In this document: positions 53,134 to 63,050 of the stretch, piece after piece
How positions within the stretch are numbered: position 1 is the first letter of the stretch
Layout: each line of letters begins with the position of its first letter
Source of the DNA: Sulfurimonas sp. RIFOXYD12_FULL_33_39
Lineage (GTDB): Bacteria; Campylobacterota; Campylobacteria; Campylobacterales; Sulfurimonadaceae
Direction of reading: 5' to 3'
DNA length: 64,000 nt
NCBI GenBank assembly: GCA_001829785.1
Contig: MICF01000009.1
Location: 62,001-126,000 of the forward strand
Translations under genes and position numbers: made by a program
The notes under the pieces: model-generated
What the model was told of the DNA's origin: nothing
Databases searched by the model: none
Seen by the model: only the letters and a program-made list of their open reading frames with translations

Positions 53134-54216
53134 TTATATAATGATTAGTTTTTCTCTTACGTCTTCATAAATTTTTGCATCAAGTTCGATTGTAAGTTTT
53201 GTATGCGGGATTTCATCAACAATAATTATTGGGCTTAAATCGTAATTTTTATTTGTTAAAACGCTTCTAAATTTCTGCTCTTCCTCAAAATCAGGCTGAT
53301 TAAAAATCAGTTCATTTACTGTTTTGTACTCAAAATTACATGTCGTATTGAAAAAATCTAAAGTAACAAATCTAATCTCTTCGCGATTAAAATAGCCAAT
53401 ATTATCATGGATAAACTCAATGCTTCCTTGCGCTTTTTTTCTAGGCATAGTTGAGTAAGAGAGAGCATATGCAGGAATTATCGTATCATTTTTAAAAAAA
53501 AGTTTAAAATTAAATTGGCGATAGTTTAAAAATTTCTCTTTTACTATCTTATAGGCAATATTTTTATCTTCAAGTTCCATTCTATGTTTATACATGTCAA
53601 GTCTCTCTTCTATTGAAGCAGGTAAAACTTGGTTTGAAATCGGTGAAAACATCTCATCCATAAGACGTTCTTGTTGTTCTCTTTGCATGGTAAGCCCGTA
53701 GATACATCCGCAGTAGTCTTGACGATAGAGCTGCTGCTCTTTTGTAACTCGACTTTGGTCTTGCGTGCCGCCCTCTTTTCTATAATCGTACGCTATAAAT
53801 TCAACACCGTATTTTTTAAAAAATATATCTCCGCTCCTCTTTAACTGTTCTTGGGATTTTAGCGGACTAACAAGCAGTGTAGTAGTTATTTTGCTCTCAT
53901 TTAGCTCAAGAGCTTTTTTTGCACTTACTTCAAATCGTCTATCAAAACATACTTCACATCTTGCGCCTTTTTCAGGCTCATTTTCCAAACCTCTAACAGC
54001 TTCCATCCAACTCACAAAATCATACTCGCCTTCGAGCAGTTCAATGCCTAGTTTTTTGCAAGAGCGTTTAACGTCTAAAAGACGAAGCTGATACTCAGAA
54101 TATGGATGGATATTTGGGTCGTAAAAGAAGCCGATAAGTTTTTCATCAGGATAGTCGTGTTGAAGTTTTTCTAAAAAAAAGTGCGAATCAACGCTACAGC
54201 AGATGTGGACTAGCAT
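53134..54216 (-). CDS. queH: Epoxyqueuosine reductase QueH
   Basis: This 360-residue protein matches the QueH (DUF208) epoxyqueuosine reductase, which performs the last step of queuosine tRNA modification in many bacteria without QueG. The cysteine motifs HICCSVD (C6, C7), CEVCFDRR (C87, C90) and DYCGCIYG are the Fe-S and cofactor-binding residues. A C-terminal extension of about 150 residues beyond the minimal QueH is present. It lies 42 bp after ppiB and 48 bp before fabZ. Confidence 0.85.
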   Translation of the reverse strand: MLVHICCSVDSHFFLEKLQHDYPDEKLIGFFYDPNIHPYSEYQLRLLDVKRSCKKLGIELLEGEYDFVSWMEAVRGLENEPEKGARCEVCFDRRFEVSAKKALELNESKITTTLLVSPLKSQEQLKRSGDIFFKKYGVEFIAYDYRKEGGTQDQSRVTKEQQLYRQDYCGCIYGLTMQREQQERLMDEMFSPISNQVLPASIEERLDMYKHRMELEDKNIAYKIVKEKFLNYRQFNFKLFFKNDTIIPAYALSYSTMPRKKAQGSIEFIHDNIGYFNREEIRFVTLDFFNTTCNFEYKTVNELIFNQPDFEEEQKFRSVLTNKNYDLSPIIIVDEIPHTKLTIELDAKIYEDVREKLIII

Positions 54217-54258
54217 TTATGTCTCCATGCAAAGCAGCAATAGTGCTTTGCAATAAAA

Positions 54259-54759
54259 TTATCTATTTTCAAGAACTTCTATAGAATTAATTGCGTCTTG
54301 TCCTCTAATGCTATCAAGAACTGCAAAACTATCTTTGTCATTTTCTTCAATTACGCCAAAAACAGTATGAACGCCGTCTAAATGAGGAGTCGCTACAAAA
54401 GTAATGAAAAATTGGCTTCCGCCCGTATTTGGTCCTGCGTGAGCCATAGAAAGAGCGCCTCTTCTATGTTTAGTTTTGTTTTGTTTTGTCTCACAAGCAA
54501 TTGCCCAGTCCGGTCCGCCTGTTCCTGTTCCGTGAGGACAACCGCCTTGAGCCATAAAACCGGGAATTACGCGGTGAAAACTAAGGTTATTGTAAAAACC
54601 TGTATTTGCTAGATGTGCAAAGTTTGCTACCGTATTTGGAGCTTCTTCCGGGAGTAATTTTAACCAGATATCGCCTTTGCTAGTTGATACTTTTGCCCAC
54701 TGAAGTTTACTTAACTCTTCTGCGCTTAAATCGTATGTTTTTAGTTTTCTTCCAAACAT
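54259..54759 (-). CDS. ppiB: Cyclophilin-type peptidyl-prolyl cis-trans isomerase
   Basis: This 166-residue cytoplasmic protein has the cyclophilin core: [25 protein letters not shown] with the catalytic Arg and Phe, and [17 protein letters not shown]. There is no signal peptide. It catalyses proline isomerisation during folding. It is the first gene of the leftward run and shares a 64-bp divergent promoter region with the sensor kinase. Confidence 0.95.
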   Translation of the reverse strand: MFGRKLKTYDLSAEELSKLQWAKVSTSKGDIWLKLLPEEAPNTVANFAHLANTGFYNNLSFHRVIPGFMAQGGCPHGTGTGGPDWAIACETKQNKTKHRRGALSMAHAGPNTGGSQFFITFVATPHLDGVHTVFGVIEENDKDSFAVLDSIRGQDAINSIEVLENR

Positions 54760-54789
54760 TTTTTGCCTTTGTGGTTATTTTTTTGAAAT

Positions 54790-54816
54790 TATAATCTAAG
54801 TTTAATAATATATAAT
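54790..54816 (+). promoter_or_regulatory. Two candidate -10 boxes for the sensor kinase gene
   Basis: TATAAT occurs at 54790-54795 and again at 54811-54816, 28 and 7 bp before the ATG at 54824. The start codon has no Shine-Dalgarno sequence; initiation from the second box would give an almost leaderless message. Confidence 0.35.
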
Positions 54817-54823
54817 CCTATAC

Positions 54824-56044
54824 ATGAAAATAAAATCACTATTTCAAAATATTACTATAAAACAAGCCGATGTTTTTACCATATTGATTATATTTCTATT
54901 TACTATGATTTTTGTCGGACTTCTTGTTGAAGAGATGTATGAAGAGTATGAGAGAGCACTTGAAAAAAGCTATGTTATAAAATTGGATGACAACATATCT
55001 AATATCGATATTTTGGCACAAAACCAAAAAAAATTAAAATCGCTTTTAATAAAAACTGTTTTAGCAATCGTCACTCTCTCTTTTATAATATTTGCGATAT
55101 TTTTAGGACTAAATAACCTTTTTAACAAATTGTTACAAAGAGATACTCAAACTTTTTTGGATTTTTTTAAGAGAGCGGTTGACCGTGAAGAGGCGATAAA
55201 TCCAAATACTATATTTTTCCAAGATTTCAAAGTAATGGTAGGCTATGCAAATGAGATGGTTCATAAAATTAATGAGCAAAAAAATAGTTTAATTGAGCTG
55301 AATTTAGGACTGGAAGAGAGAGTAAAGAAAAAAACGACTGCTCTTTTGCAAATAAACGAAAATTTAGAAAAAGAGAAGATTTTTTCACAAGATTTACTAA
55401 AAGCTCAAAAAGAGTTTTTAAGATATACGGTACATGAGACAAATACGCCACTAAGCGTAATTTTGACAAGCATAGAACTCTACTTGATGAAAAATAAAAA
55501 AGATAGACAAATCTCTAAAATAGAAGCAGCCGCAAAAAATATCTTTAGTATATATGATGATTTGAGCTATTTAGTTAAAAAAGACCATATTGAGTATAAA
55601 AAAACGGTTATAAATTTGGAGAATTTTTTAAGAAGCAGAATAGACTTTTTTAAAGATGTTGCGGAATTATCGCGTATAAAATTTGATTATTATAAAACTT
55701 CCGAGGAACTACATGTATATTTTAATCAGACAAAACTTCAAAGAATTATAGACAATACTTTGACAAATGCAATAAAATATACGCTTCCAAATGAAGTAGT
55801 ACATGTAAAGCTTGAAAAGTTAGGCGCATTTGTAGAGTTTTTAGTAAGTAGCAAATCAAAAATTATTAAAGATACGGATAAAGTATTTGAGGCTTACTAT
55901 AGGGAAGAAAAAAGCAGAGACGGTTTCGGACTCGGGCTTAGACTGGTAAAGAGTATATGCGATGAAGAGGGGGTAGAAGTTAAAGTCAGCTCAAGCGACT
56001 CTTTGACAATGTTTAGTTACAAGTTTAAAGTGATGGGGGATTGA
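54824..56044 (+). CDS. Sensor histidine kinase
   Basis: This 406-residue membrane kinase has TM1 (about 15-37), a very short periplasmic loop (about 40 residues), TM2 (about 73-96), a coiled-coil linker, a dimerisation domain with phospho-histidine H204 (VHETNTPLS) and an ATPase domain with an N-box NTLTNAIKYT and a G-box DGFGLGLRL. The D-box (DxGxG) is replaced by SSKSK, as seen in some Campylobacterota kinases. Its stop overlaps the response-regulator start (ATGA), making a clear pair. The short loop suggests it senses a membrane or cytoplasmic signal. Confidence 0.9.
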   Translation: MKIKSLFQNITIKQADVFTILIIFLFTMIFVGLLVEEMYEEYERALEKSYVIKLDDNISNIDILAQNQKKLKSLLIKTVLAIVTLSFIIFAIFLGLNNLFNKLLQRDTQTFLDFFKRAVDREEAINPNTIFFQDFKVMVGYANEMVHKINEQKNSLIELNLGLEERVKKKTTALLQINENLEKEKIFSQDLLKAQKEFLRYTVHETNTPLSVILTSIELYLMKNKKDRQISKIEAAAKNIFSIYDDLSYLVKKDHIEYKKTVINLENFLRSRIDFFKDVAELSRIKFDYYKTSEELHVYFNQTKLQRIIDNTLTNAIKYTLPNEVVHVKLEKLGAFVEFLVSSKSKIIKDTDKVFEAYYREEKSRDGFGLGLRLVKSICDEEGVEVKVSSSDSLTMFSYKFKVMGD

Positions 56045-56700
56045 TGAAGATACTGCTTTTAGAAGATGAGATAATGCTCAATGAGTCTATTTGTGAGTAT
56101 CTTGAATCAGACGGACATCAGGTTGAGAGCTTTTTTGACGGTCTTGAAGCGTTTAAGGCTATAAAAGAGAACTCTTATGACCTTCTTATTTTAGACATTA
56201 CAGTCCCAGGTATTGATGGACTTACCTTTTTGGAAGAAATTCACGCGCTAAAGATACATGTACCTGTTATCTATATAAGCGCTTTGGTTGATATAGAAGA
56301 TATCTCAAGAGCTTATACTTTGGGCTGTAATGATTATCTTAAAAAACCGTTTCATTTAAAAGAACTTTCCCTGCGTGTGGATAGAGTAAATGTTTTTAAC
56401 AATGCTCCTAGAATCCATCTGCGTCTTTCTAAAAATTATAGTTACGACCAAGAACACAGCACGCTTCTATTCAACCAAGAACCGCAAATACTTACGAAAA
56501 GACAGTCTCAGATAATAGACCTTCTCTCAAGAAATCGCGGACGCGTTGTTGACTTTGAGCAGTTTCAGACTTACGTTTGGAGTGAACAGATAGTCGATAA
56601 TGCCACAATAAGAGCAGAGATAAATAGACTCAAAAAGTTTTTAAAAGAGGATGTTATTATAAATGTCAGAGGAATGGGGTATATGATAGATAAGCCCTAA
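56044..56700 (+). CDS. Response regulator, OmpR/PhoB-type, partner of the kinase
   Basis: This 218-residue regulator has acidic residues E7/D8, phospho-acceptor D51 in LILDITVPG, the conserved lysine in YLKKPF near 101, and a C-terminal winged helix (about 130-218) ending RGMGYMIDKP. ATG 56044 overlaps the kinase stop. The last codons and stop lie in a 21-bp sequence repeated 1,026 bp downstream. With that segment removed, the regulator would lie about 120 bp before the porin/acetate operon, so it may control that operon. Confidence 0.92.
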   Translation: MKILLLEDEIMLNESICEYLESDGHQVESFFDGLEAFKAIKENSYDLLILDITVPGIDGLTFLEEIHALKIHVPVIYISALVDIEDISRAYTLGCNDYLKKPFHLKELSLRVDRVNVFNNAPRIHLRLSKNYSYDQEHSTLLFNQEPQILTKRQSQIIDLLSRNRGRVVDFEQFQTYVWSEQIVDNATIRAEINRLKKFLKEDVIINVRGMGYMIDKP

Positions 56701-56703
56701 CTG
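56683..56703. repeat. 21-bp direct repeat, left copy
   Basis: The 21 bp from ATG (56683) through the regulator stop codon to 56703 are identical to 57709-57729. Left boundary of a 1,026-bp repeat unit carrying one lipoprotein gene. Confidence 0.85.
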
Positions 56704-56815
56704 CCTATTTAGTGGTGTTAAAATTATTTTGTACGCAATTGTAATAGTCCTTTTTTATGGAGGAAGTGGCTATAATCTGTGGAGAATATGTTAGTTTATA
56801 GATAACTTTTTATAA

Positions 56816-57415
56816 TTAATTTGGAATATGTATGTATGCATTCATAGTCCACCAATTTGCACTAATGCCACTTAAACCTTTACTCACGAAATCTGTATAG
56901 GTATCACTAATTGCATAATAAAATAAGTTTGTATTATTTACTTTACAAGCATATTGATTTATAGCTTGTGGGGCAGTAGTACCTTCTATATTTACTGTAT
57001 AATATGATTTGTCTGTAAGGAATCTTTTATAATCATTGATTGAAGCAAACTTTGTGTGTGATATATAAGTTTTCTGATGTCTTTCAAATTCCATTTTTAT
57101 TATTCTTGTAAGATCACTGCTATGATCAATTTCAATTTTTCCACCATGATTTGAACATATATATTTAAAGCCACTTTTCAAGTCTGTCTGTAATTTTTTA
57201 TATGGATCATTTTGTTTAATTAAACTAGATACACTATATTCAGAGAAGTATAAATTTTTTTCATATTCATTAAAAGATTCTTTAGATAAGTCATATATTG
57301 AATATTGTTTATTACTAGTTACTTTTTTAATTGAAAATGTCTTACCACCGCACCCTGAAAAGATAAATATTATGAAAATCGCTATAATGCTTATTAGATA
57401 TATATATTTAGACAT
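56816..57415 (-). CDS. Putative lipoprotein of unknown function
   Basis: This 199-residue protein has a signal sequence (about 1-21) ending in a lipobox FSGC, then a soluble domain with two cysteines (YICSN and YACKV). I do not recognise the family. The gene reads against its neighbours, is more AT-rich than them, and is the only gene between the two 21-bp direct repeats, so it was probably acquired with that segment. Confidence 0.6.
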   Translation of the reverse strand: MSKYIYLISIIAIFIIFIFSGCGGKTFSIKKVTSNKQYSIYDLSKESFNEYEKNLYFSEYSVSSLIKQNDPYKKLQTDLKSGFKYICSNHGGKIEIDHSSDLTRIIKMEFERHQKTYISHTKFASINDYKRFLTDKSYYTVNIEGTTAPQAINQYACKVNNTNLFYYAISDTYTDFVSKGLSGISANWWTMNAYIHIPN

Positions 57416-57850
57416 AAATTTTTTTCCTCGTATAAAGTAATTTCTATTTTTGATTGTATCTATTTATTTTAAAATATATACTAAAATAGTTGTCTAAATT
57501 ATTAGTGGTAGTATAAATATTGCTAATGGAAATTAAACCAACTATAAAATTTTACCAATAAATTAAAGGAAAATATAAAATTAATATATTTTTTTGTACC
57601 GTTTTTTGATAAGAGATATAGTAAGATAATTGACGCAGTTGTTTATAGATTAGCTATTACGAAACAGTAAATAAGCCTATTTGCTTACTACGCATAATTT
57701 TTTGCTACATGATAGATAAGCCCTAACTGTTACTTTCCTTCCCACCTTTAAAAATTATTAAATTTTAATCATACTTTTTCATCAATGCTATGTTCATGCT
57801 ATTTTCTTATTTTAGGATTAGGTCGTTAAGAACTAAAAAGGGAGAGTAAA
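57416..57850. other. AT-rich intergenic region, right part of the repeat-bounded segment plus porin leader
   Basis: No gene is visible in these 435 bp. The first 290 bp are very AT-rich and belong to the segment bounded by the 21-bp repeats; they include a TAAGC/GCTTA hairpin near 57672-57687. From 57730 on, the sequence should contain the porin promoter, but no clear -35/-10 pair is seen. AAGGGAGAG precedes the porin ATG. Confidence 0.55.
57709..57729. repeat. 21-bp direct repeat, right copy
   Basis: Identical to 56683-56703. The sequence upstream of this copy does not continue the similarity to the regulator gene, so this is not simply a duplicated gene end. Confidence 0.85.
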
Positions 57851-59191
57851 ATGAAAAAAAGATTGATGTTAAGCGCAATAGCTATTAGTGCAATAGCTAC
57901 GGCACATGTTAACGCTGCGGATGATTTAAGCAGTATGTTTTCGCAAGGGAAAGTAAACGGTCAGATTCGTGCATTCTTTATAGATAGAGATTATCAAGGA
58001 AGTGCAGGAAATACAACTCACAGAAGTTCAACTGCACTTGGCGGTAATTTAAAGTATGAAACGGCTGACTATAAAGGTTTAAGCTTAGGAACGGCATTTT
58101 ATACGACAAATAAAGTAGCTACGGGTTCAGTAACGGATGCTACTCTTTTTGGGACAGATAATGAAAGTTATTCGATATTGGGCGAAGCTTATGTTCAGTA
58201 TAAAGCGGCAAACACTGTTTTCAAAGGCGGTCGTCAAAAGCTTGATACACCTTTAGCGGGAAGTGATGATGCTAGAATGCTTCCTAACTTGTTTGAAGCT
58301 TATGTTTTAACAAACAAAGATATTGCAAACACTACTTTAATGGCTGCACATGTAACAAAATTTGCACAAGGAACGTTTGGTCGTGCATACTCTAACTCAT
58401 CAAATGCAAATAAATTACTTTCAGTAACATCTGGTTACTCATATGTTGATGCGCAAAATCAAGTAGGTGATTTTAAAGATATGGGTGAATATGCCGTAGG
58501 TAAATCAACTGACGGTGTATCTGTATTATCTGCAACTTATGCGATGGATAAAAACTTTAAAGTTCAAGTTTGGGATTACTATGCGCATGATATTATTAAT
58601 GCTATATATGCTCAAGCCGACTTATCATGGAAATGTTTACTAACGGATATGATTAAGCCTTCATTATCGGTTCAAGGTATAAAAGAGAATGAGGTAGGAG
58701 ATGAACTAGCAGGAAAAATCGACAGTACTTATTGGGCTGCACAATTTAAAGCTAAAGTAGAAAACTTTACAGCTTCTATCGCATACTCTCAAACAGGAAA
58801 AAATAGTGCTGCTGAAGCTGCAACAGGCTTGCCAAATGCAATTATTACTCCATGGGGCGGTATGCCGGCATATACGCAAGGAATGGTAACTAGACACCAA
58901 TTCTTAGCTGGAACAAAAGCGACTAAAGTTGCAGGAACATATAATTTCAAAGATATGGGAGCAAATCTTTCTACTACGCTTTATTATGCTTCGTTTGATA
59001 TGGATGCAAATAGCGGCTACGGTATAGCAAGAACTGCAAAAGAGAGCGGATTTGACGTTATATACAATCCTGAGATGATTAAAAAATTACAACTTCGTTT
59101 TCGCGGTAATTTCCCGAGAAAATTTCATGAGAGTGCTTCAGGCGACACAGGCTGGAACGAGTATAGAGTTATAGCTAACTATAATTTTTAA
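57851..59191 (+). CDS. Outer-membrane porin, OprD/MOMP-like
   Basis: This 446-residue protein has a signal peptide (about 1-22, cleaved after VNA) and a body of alternating polar and hydrophobic residues typical of a beta-barrel, ending in YRVIANYNF with the terminal aromatic residue needed for outer-membrane insertion. The opening GKVNGQIRAFFIDRDYQG resembles OprD-type porins of Campylobacterota. It is followed 6 bp later by the acetate transporter genes, so acetate or other small acids are likely permeants. Confidence 0.82.
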   Translation: MKKRLMLSAIAISAIATAHVNAADDLSSMFSQGKVNGQIRAFFIDRDYQGSAGNTTHRSSTALGGNLKYETADYKGLSLGTAFYTTNKVATGSVTDATLFGTDNESYSILGEAYVQYKAANTVFKGGRQKLDTPLAGSDDARMLPNLFEAYVLTNKDIANTTLMAAHVTKFAQGTFGRAYSNSSNANKLLSVTSGYSYVDAQNQVGDFKDMGEYAVGKSTDGVSVLSATYAMDKNFKVQVWDYYAHDIINAIYAQADLSWKCLLTDMIKPSLSVQGIKENEVGDELAGKIDSTYWAAQFKAKVENFTASIAYSQTGKNSAAEAATGLPNAIITPWGGMPAYTQGMVTRHQFLAGTKATKVAGTYNFKDMGANLSTTLYYASFDMDANSGYGIARTAKESGFDVIYNPEMIKKLQLRFRGNFPRKFHESASGDTGWNEYRVIANYNF

Positions 59192-59197
59192 GGAAAA

Positions 59198-59515
59198 ATG
59201 ATGAACAAAGATTTAGTCCAAAAAATCAAGAATGATCCAAATTATCAAGAGCTTATTTCTAAAAGAAATGGCTTTGCGATAAAGTTGTCAATTGCTATGT
59301 TAGTAGTCTATTTTACATTTATATTAACAATAGCTTTTAACCCATCAGCACTAGGTACGCCTATATCATCAGATTCTGTTACGACTATCGGTATTCCAAT
59401 CGGTATGGCAGTTATTATTTTTGCTTTTATCTTAACTGGTATATATACAAAAAGAGCAAACGGCGAATTTGATGATTTAAACAACAAAATCAAAAACTCA
59501 ATAAAGGAGAAATAA
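59198..59515 (+). CDS. DUF485 membrane protein, YjcH-like
   Basis: A 105-residue protein with two membrane helices (about 27-48 and 62-85) and flanking charged ends. The arrangement [16 protein letters not shown], then the helices, then a [15 protein letters not shown] tail matches DUF485 proteins, which usually accompany actP acetate permeases. It overlaps actP by one base. Two ATGs (59198, 59201) follow AAGGA. Confidence 0.88.
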   Translation: MMNKDLVQKIKNDPNYQELISKRNGFAIKLSIAMLVVYFTFILTIAFNPSALGTPISSDSVTTIGIPIGMAVIIFAFILTGIYTKRANGEFDDLNNKIKNSIKEK

Positions 59516-61179
59516 TGAATAGAATATTTGCTTTTTTAATCCTTGGAACTGTTGCAGTTTTTGCATCGGGTGCAATTACGGGTGAAATACAAAAACAAGC
59601 AGTTAACATGTCTGCTATAGTAATGTTTTTAATATTTGTCGGCGGTACTTTGGGAATCACTTACTGGGCAGCTAAAAAAACAAAAAGTGCAAAAGATTTT
59701 TATACTGCAGGCGGTGGAATAACAGGCTTTCAAAACGGTATGGCGATTGCGGGAGACTACATGTCGGCTGCGTCATTTTTGGGAATATCAGGTTTGGTTT
59801 ATGCAAAAGGGTATGACGGACTTATCTACTCTATCGGTTTTTTAGTTGGCTGGCCTGTTATCCTTTTTATGATTGCTGAACCATTAAGAAACTTAGGTAA
59901 ATACACTTTTGCCGATGTTGCTTCATATAGACTTCGTCAAACTCCAATCCGTACTCTTGCGGCTTCAGGTTCAATTGCAACTGTTATTCTTTATCTTATT
60001 GCTCAAATGGTTGGTTCAGGTAAACTTATCCAGCTTCTATTTGGTCTTCAATATGAAGTAGCGGTTATGCTAGTTGGTGTTTTAATGATTTTATATGTAA
60101 CTTTCGGCGGTATGCTTGCTACAACATGGGTACAGATAATTAAAGCATTTTTACTTCTCTCCGGTGCTACATTTATGTCTTTAGCCGTTATGGCACATTA
60201 TGATTTTAGTTTTGGTGCACTTTTTTCACATGCTACAGAACTTAAAGGTATAGAGATTATGAGCCCGGGCGGACTTGTAAGTGACCCTATATCGGCTATA
60301 TCACTTGCAATCGCGCTAATGTTCGGTACTGCCGGTCTTCCTCATATTCTTATGAGATTTTTTACGGTTAGTGATGCTAAAGAAGCACGTAAATCAGTTT
60401 TCTATGCAACAGGTTTTATCGGTTATTTTTATATTTTAACTTTCATTATCGGTTTTGGTGCGATTGTTATGGTATTTAAAAATCCACAATACTTAGATAT
60501 GGCAAAAGAAGCAGTAAGTGGGGGTTCACCGATATTAGGCGGAAACAACATGGCTGCAATTCACTTAAGTCATGCAGTCGGCGGCGACTTCTTCTTAGGA
60601 TTTATTTCTGCGGTTGCATTTGCTACAATTTTAGCGGTTGTTTCAGGACTTACTCTTGCAGGTGCATCTGCAATTAGTCATGACCTTTATGCATCTGTTA
60701 TTAAAAAAGGTAAAGTTGACTCATTAAAAGAGATGAAAGTATCTAAAATTGCTACGGTAGTTCTTGGAATAGTTGCAATTGCTATGGGTATCGCTTTTGA
60801 GAAACAAAATATAGCGTTTGTTGTCGGTCTTGCTTTTGCTATCGCGGCATCTGCTAACTTCCCGATTTTATTCCTTTCTATGTACTGGAAAAAACTAACG
60901 ACTCGCGGAGCAGTTATCGGTGGATCTTTAGGTCTTGCTACAGCTGTTTTACTGGTAATTTTAGGTCCTATCGTATGGGTACAAATATTAGGAAATGCAG
61001 AAGCAATCTTCCCATATAAATATCCGGCACTTTTCTCTGTTACAATAGCGTTTATAGGTATCTGGTTTTTCTCAATTACAGATAACTCACAAAATGCTAA
61101 AGACGAACAAGAGGCATTTGAAGCTCAATATATCAGAAGTCAAACAGGTATAGGCGCTGAAGGTGCAAGTGAGCATTAA
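59515..61179 (+). CDS. actP: Acetate/cation symporter, SSS family
   Basis: This 554-residue inner-membrane transporter has about 13-14 helices, the first probably a cleaved signal-like helix. The sodium:solute symporter signature is seen in [32 protein letters not shown] and [24 protein letters not shown], all as in ActP, which imports acetate. Upstream DUF485 and downstream acs support an acetate role. A perfect hairpin follows the stop. Confidence 0.92.
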   Translation: MNRIFAFLILGTVAVFASGAITGEIQKQAVNMSAIVMFLIFVGGTLGITYWAAKKTKSAKDFYTAGGGITGFQNGMAIAGDYMSAASFLGISGLVYAKGYDGLIYSIGFLVGWPVILFMIAEPLRNLGKYTFADVASYRLRQTPIRTLAASGSIATVILYLIAQMVGSGKLIQLLFGLQYEVAVMLVGVLMILYVTFGGMLATTWVQIIKAFLLLSGATFMSLAVMAHYDFSFGALFSHATELKGIEIMSPGGLVSDPISAISLAIALMFGTAGLPHILMRFFTVSDAKEARKSVFYATGFIGYFYILTFIIGFGAIVMVFKNPQYLDMAKEAVSGGSPILGGNNMAAIHLSHAVGGDFFLGFISAVAFATILAVVSGLTLAGASAISHDLYASVIKKGKVDSLKEMKVSKIATVVLGIVAIAMGIAFEKQNIAFVVGLAFAIAASANFPILFLSMYWKKLTTRGAVIGGSLGLATAVLLVILGPIVWVQILGNAEAIFPYKYPALFSVTIAFIGIWFFSITDNSQNAKDEQEAFEAQYIRSQTGIGAEGASEH

Positions 61180-61184
61180 TACTA

Positions 61185-61210
61185 TTACATGTAGAAACTT
61201 CTACATGTAA
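61185..61210 (+). promoter_or_regulatory. Perfect stem-loop after actP built from two TACATGTA units
   Basis: TTACATGTAG (61185-61194) and CTACATGTAA (61201-61210) pair perfectly around AAACTT, which can itself add two A-T pairs. No T-run follows and the next gene's ribosome binding site (AAAGGAGAG) is just downstream, so this is more likely an mRNA-stabilising or attenuating element inside the operon than a full terminator. Confidence 0.55.
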
Positions 61211-61233
61211 AGAAAAAAACAAAGGAGAGTATT

Positions 61234-63048
61234 TTGAGTATCTTAGATCAAAGAAAACTTATTGAGTCGATTCATCCCTTTGAATTGCTCAGTTCAGCCT
61301 CTTTGGATAATCTTATGAGCAAGATAGATATTGCATATTACCCAAATAAAACACTCCTTATTTCTCCTACAATCTCATCTATTGCCTTTTATATCATTAT
61401 AAAAGGCTCTGTAACCGAATATATAGATGATGAAATTCATAATGTCTATAGTGCAGGTGACAGTTTTGATGCCGATGCACTAATTTACGCAAAAACAAAA
61501 GCAAAATTTATAGTTGATGAAGATCTTATCTGTTACGAGATTAAAAAAGATGATTTTTTAGATTTGATGCAGGATAAAAAGGTACAAAGTTACTTCTTGC
61601 AAGATTTTATTTCGCGTCATAAACAGTTAAAAGATTATGATTTGCAAAGTGATTTATCTCCGTTTCTTATATCAAAAGTTTCAGATATGTTTTTACATGT
61701 AGCTTGTGTAGTAGATGCCGATGAGAGTATATATGACTCTTTGATAAAACAGAAAAAACTAAAAGCAAAAGTTATTATCGTAAAAGAGCAAAATGCTTAT
61801 TCAATCGTTACGGATACAAATTTAAGAGAGAAATTTATTTTAGGTGATAATAATTTAGAAAATAAAATATCTACAATTGCCTCTAAAGGGCTTGTGACTA
61901 TAGATATTAACGATTTTTTATTCAATGCGCTTTTGCTGATGACGCATAACGCAGTTAAAAGAGTAGTAGTGGTGGAAGATGAAAAAATTGTAGGTGTGTT
62001 AGAACAGTTGGATTTGCTTAGTTATTTTGCAAGTCATTCACATCTTGTTGCCGTTCAAATAGACAAAGCTTCAAATCTTGATGACTTAAAAGCTCTTGAA
62101 CATGATTTTAGAAATCTTATAATCACGCTTAGAGCAAAAGGCGTTAAGGTTAGATATATTACCAAATTAATTGCAGCGTTAAATCATAAAGTATATAAAA
62201 AAGTTTTTGACATGTGCGTGAGTGAGGAGCTAAGAGAGCAGTGCGCTCTTATAGTAATGGGCAGTGAAGGAAGAGAAGAGCAGACTTTAAGAAGCGACCA
62301 AGACAATGCGCTTATAATTAAAAACGGCGTTGATGAGGAGCTTTTTGTTGAACCGATGATAAAGTTCAACTCTTATCTACTTGAACTCGGTTTCCCAAAA
62401 TGTAGCGGAGACGTAATGGTAAGCAATGAGTTTTGGCGCAGAAATTTTAACTCATATAAAGAGCTGATAGAAAAATGGACTTATGATATGAGTGATGAGA
62501 GTGTTCAAAATTTAAGTATCTTTTTAGACGCAAAATGTGTGGCGGGCGATAATAGTTTACTGGATGAATTAATGAGATATCTACATGTAAGTTTTCACTC
62601 AAGAGATGATGTTTTAGCTCATATTGCAAAAGCAGTTTTAAACTTTGAAACGCCGCTTTCTCTATTTTCAAGTTTTGTATTGCAAAAAGAACATGACAAC
62701 AAGCTTGATTTGAAAAAAGGTGGATTGTTTGCCCTTATACACGGCGTTAGAACGCTTAGTCTTCAGTATGAAATCAAGGCTACTAATACTATAGAGAGAA
62801 TTAAAGAGTTAAACAATTTAGAGATAATTGATAAAACATTTGCAACAGAACTTATAGAGAGTTTTGACACCCTAAGTTCAATTCGTCTTAAAGCGATGCT
62901 TGAGGCAAAAAGCTTAGATGAGAGCAACTATATAAATCCTAGAAACTTAGAAAAAAATCAAAGAGATTTGCTAAAAGACAGTTTTAAAATCATAAATAAA
63001 TTTAAAAAATTTATGAGTTTTCATTTTCATTTAAATATGGTAGTTTAG
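61234..63048 (+). CDS. cNMP-binding/CBS/DUF294 nucleotidyltransferase protein
   Basis: This 604-residue protein has a cyclic-nucleotide-binding-like domain (about 1-125), a CBS pair (about 145-275), a DUF294 nucleotidyltransferase domain with GSEGREEQTLRSDQDNALI near 342-360, and a DUF294 C-terminal helical domain. Such proteins resemble GlnD nucleotidyltransferases and commonly sit in actP/acs operons, presumably as regulators of acetate use; the target is not known. It starts with TTG at 61234, 6 bp after AAAGGAGAG. Confidence 0.88.
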   Translation: MSILDQRKLIESIHPFELLSSASLDNLMSKIDIAYYPNKTLLISPTISSIAFYIIIKGSVTEYIDDEIHNVYSAGDSFDADALIYAKTKAKFIVDEDLICYEIKKDDFLDLMQDKKVQSYFLQDFISRHKQLKDYDLQSDLSPFLISKVSDMFLHVACVVDADESIYDSLIKQKKLKAKVIIVKEQNAYSIVTDTNLREKFILGDNNLENKISTIASKGLVTIDINDFLFNALLLMTHNAVKRVVVVEDEKIVGVLEQLDLLSYFASHSHLVAVQIDKASNLDDLKALEHDFRNLIITLRAKGVKVRYITKLIAALNHKVYKKVFDMCVSEELREQCALIVMGSEGREEQTLRSDQDNALIIKNGVDEELFVEPMIKFNSYLLELGFPKCSGDVMVSNEFWRRNFNSYKELIEKWTYDMSDESVQNLSIFLDAKCVAGDNSLLDELMRYLHVSFHSRDDVLAHIAKAVLNFETPLSLFSSFVLQKEHDNKLDLKKGGLFALIHGVRTLSLQYEIKATNTIERIKELNNLEIIDKTFATELIESFDTLSSIRLKAMLEAKSLDESNYINPRNLEKNQRDLLKDSFKIINKFKKFMSFHFHLNMVV

Positions 63049-63050
63049 TG

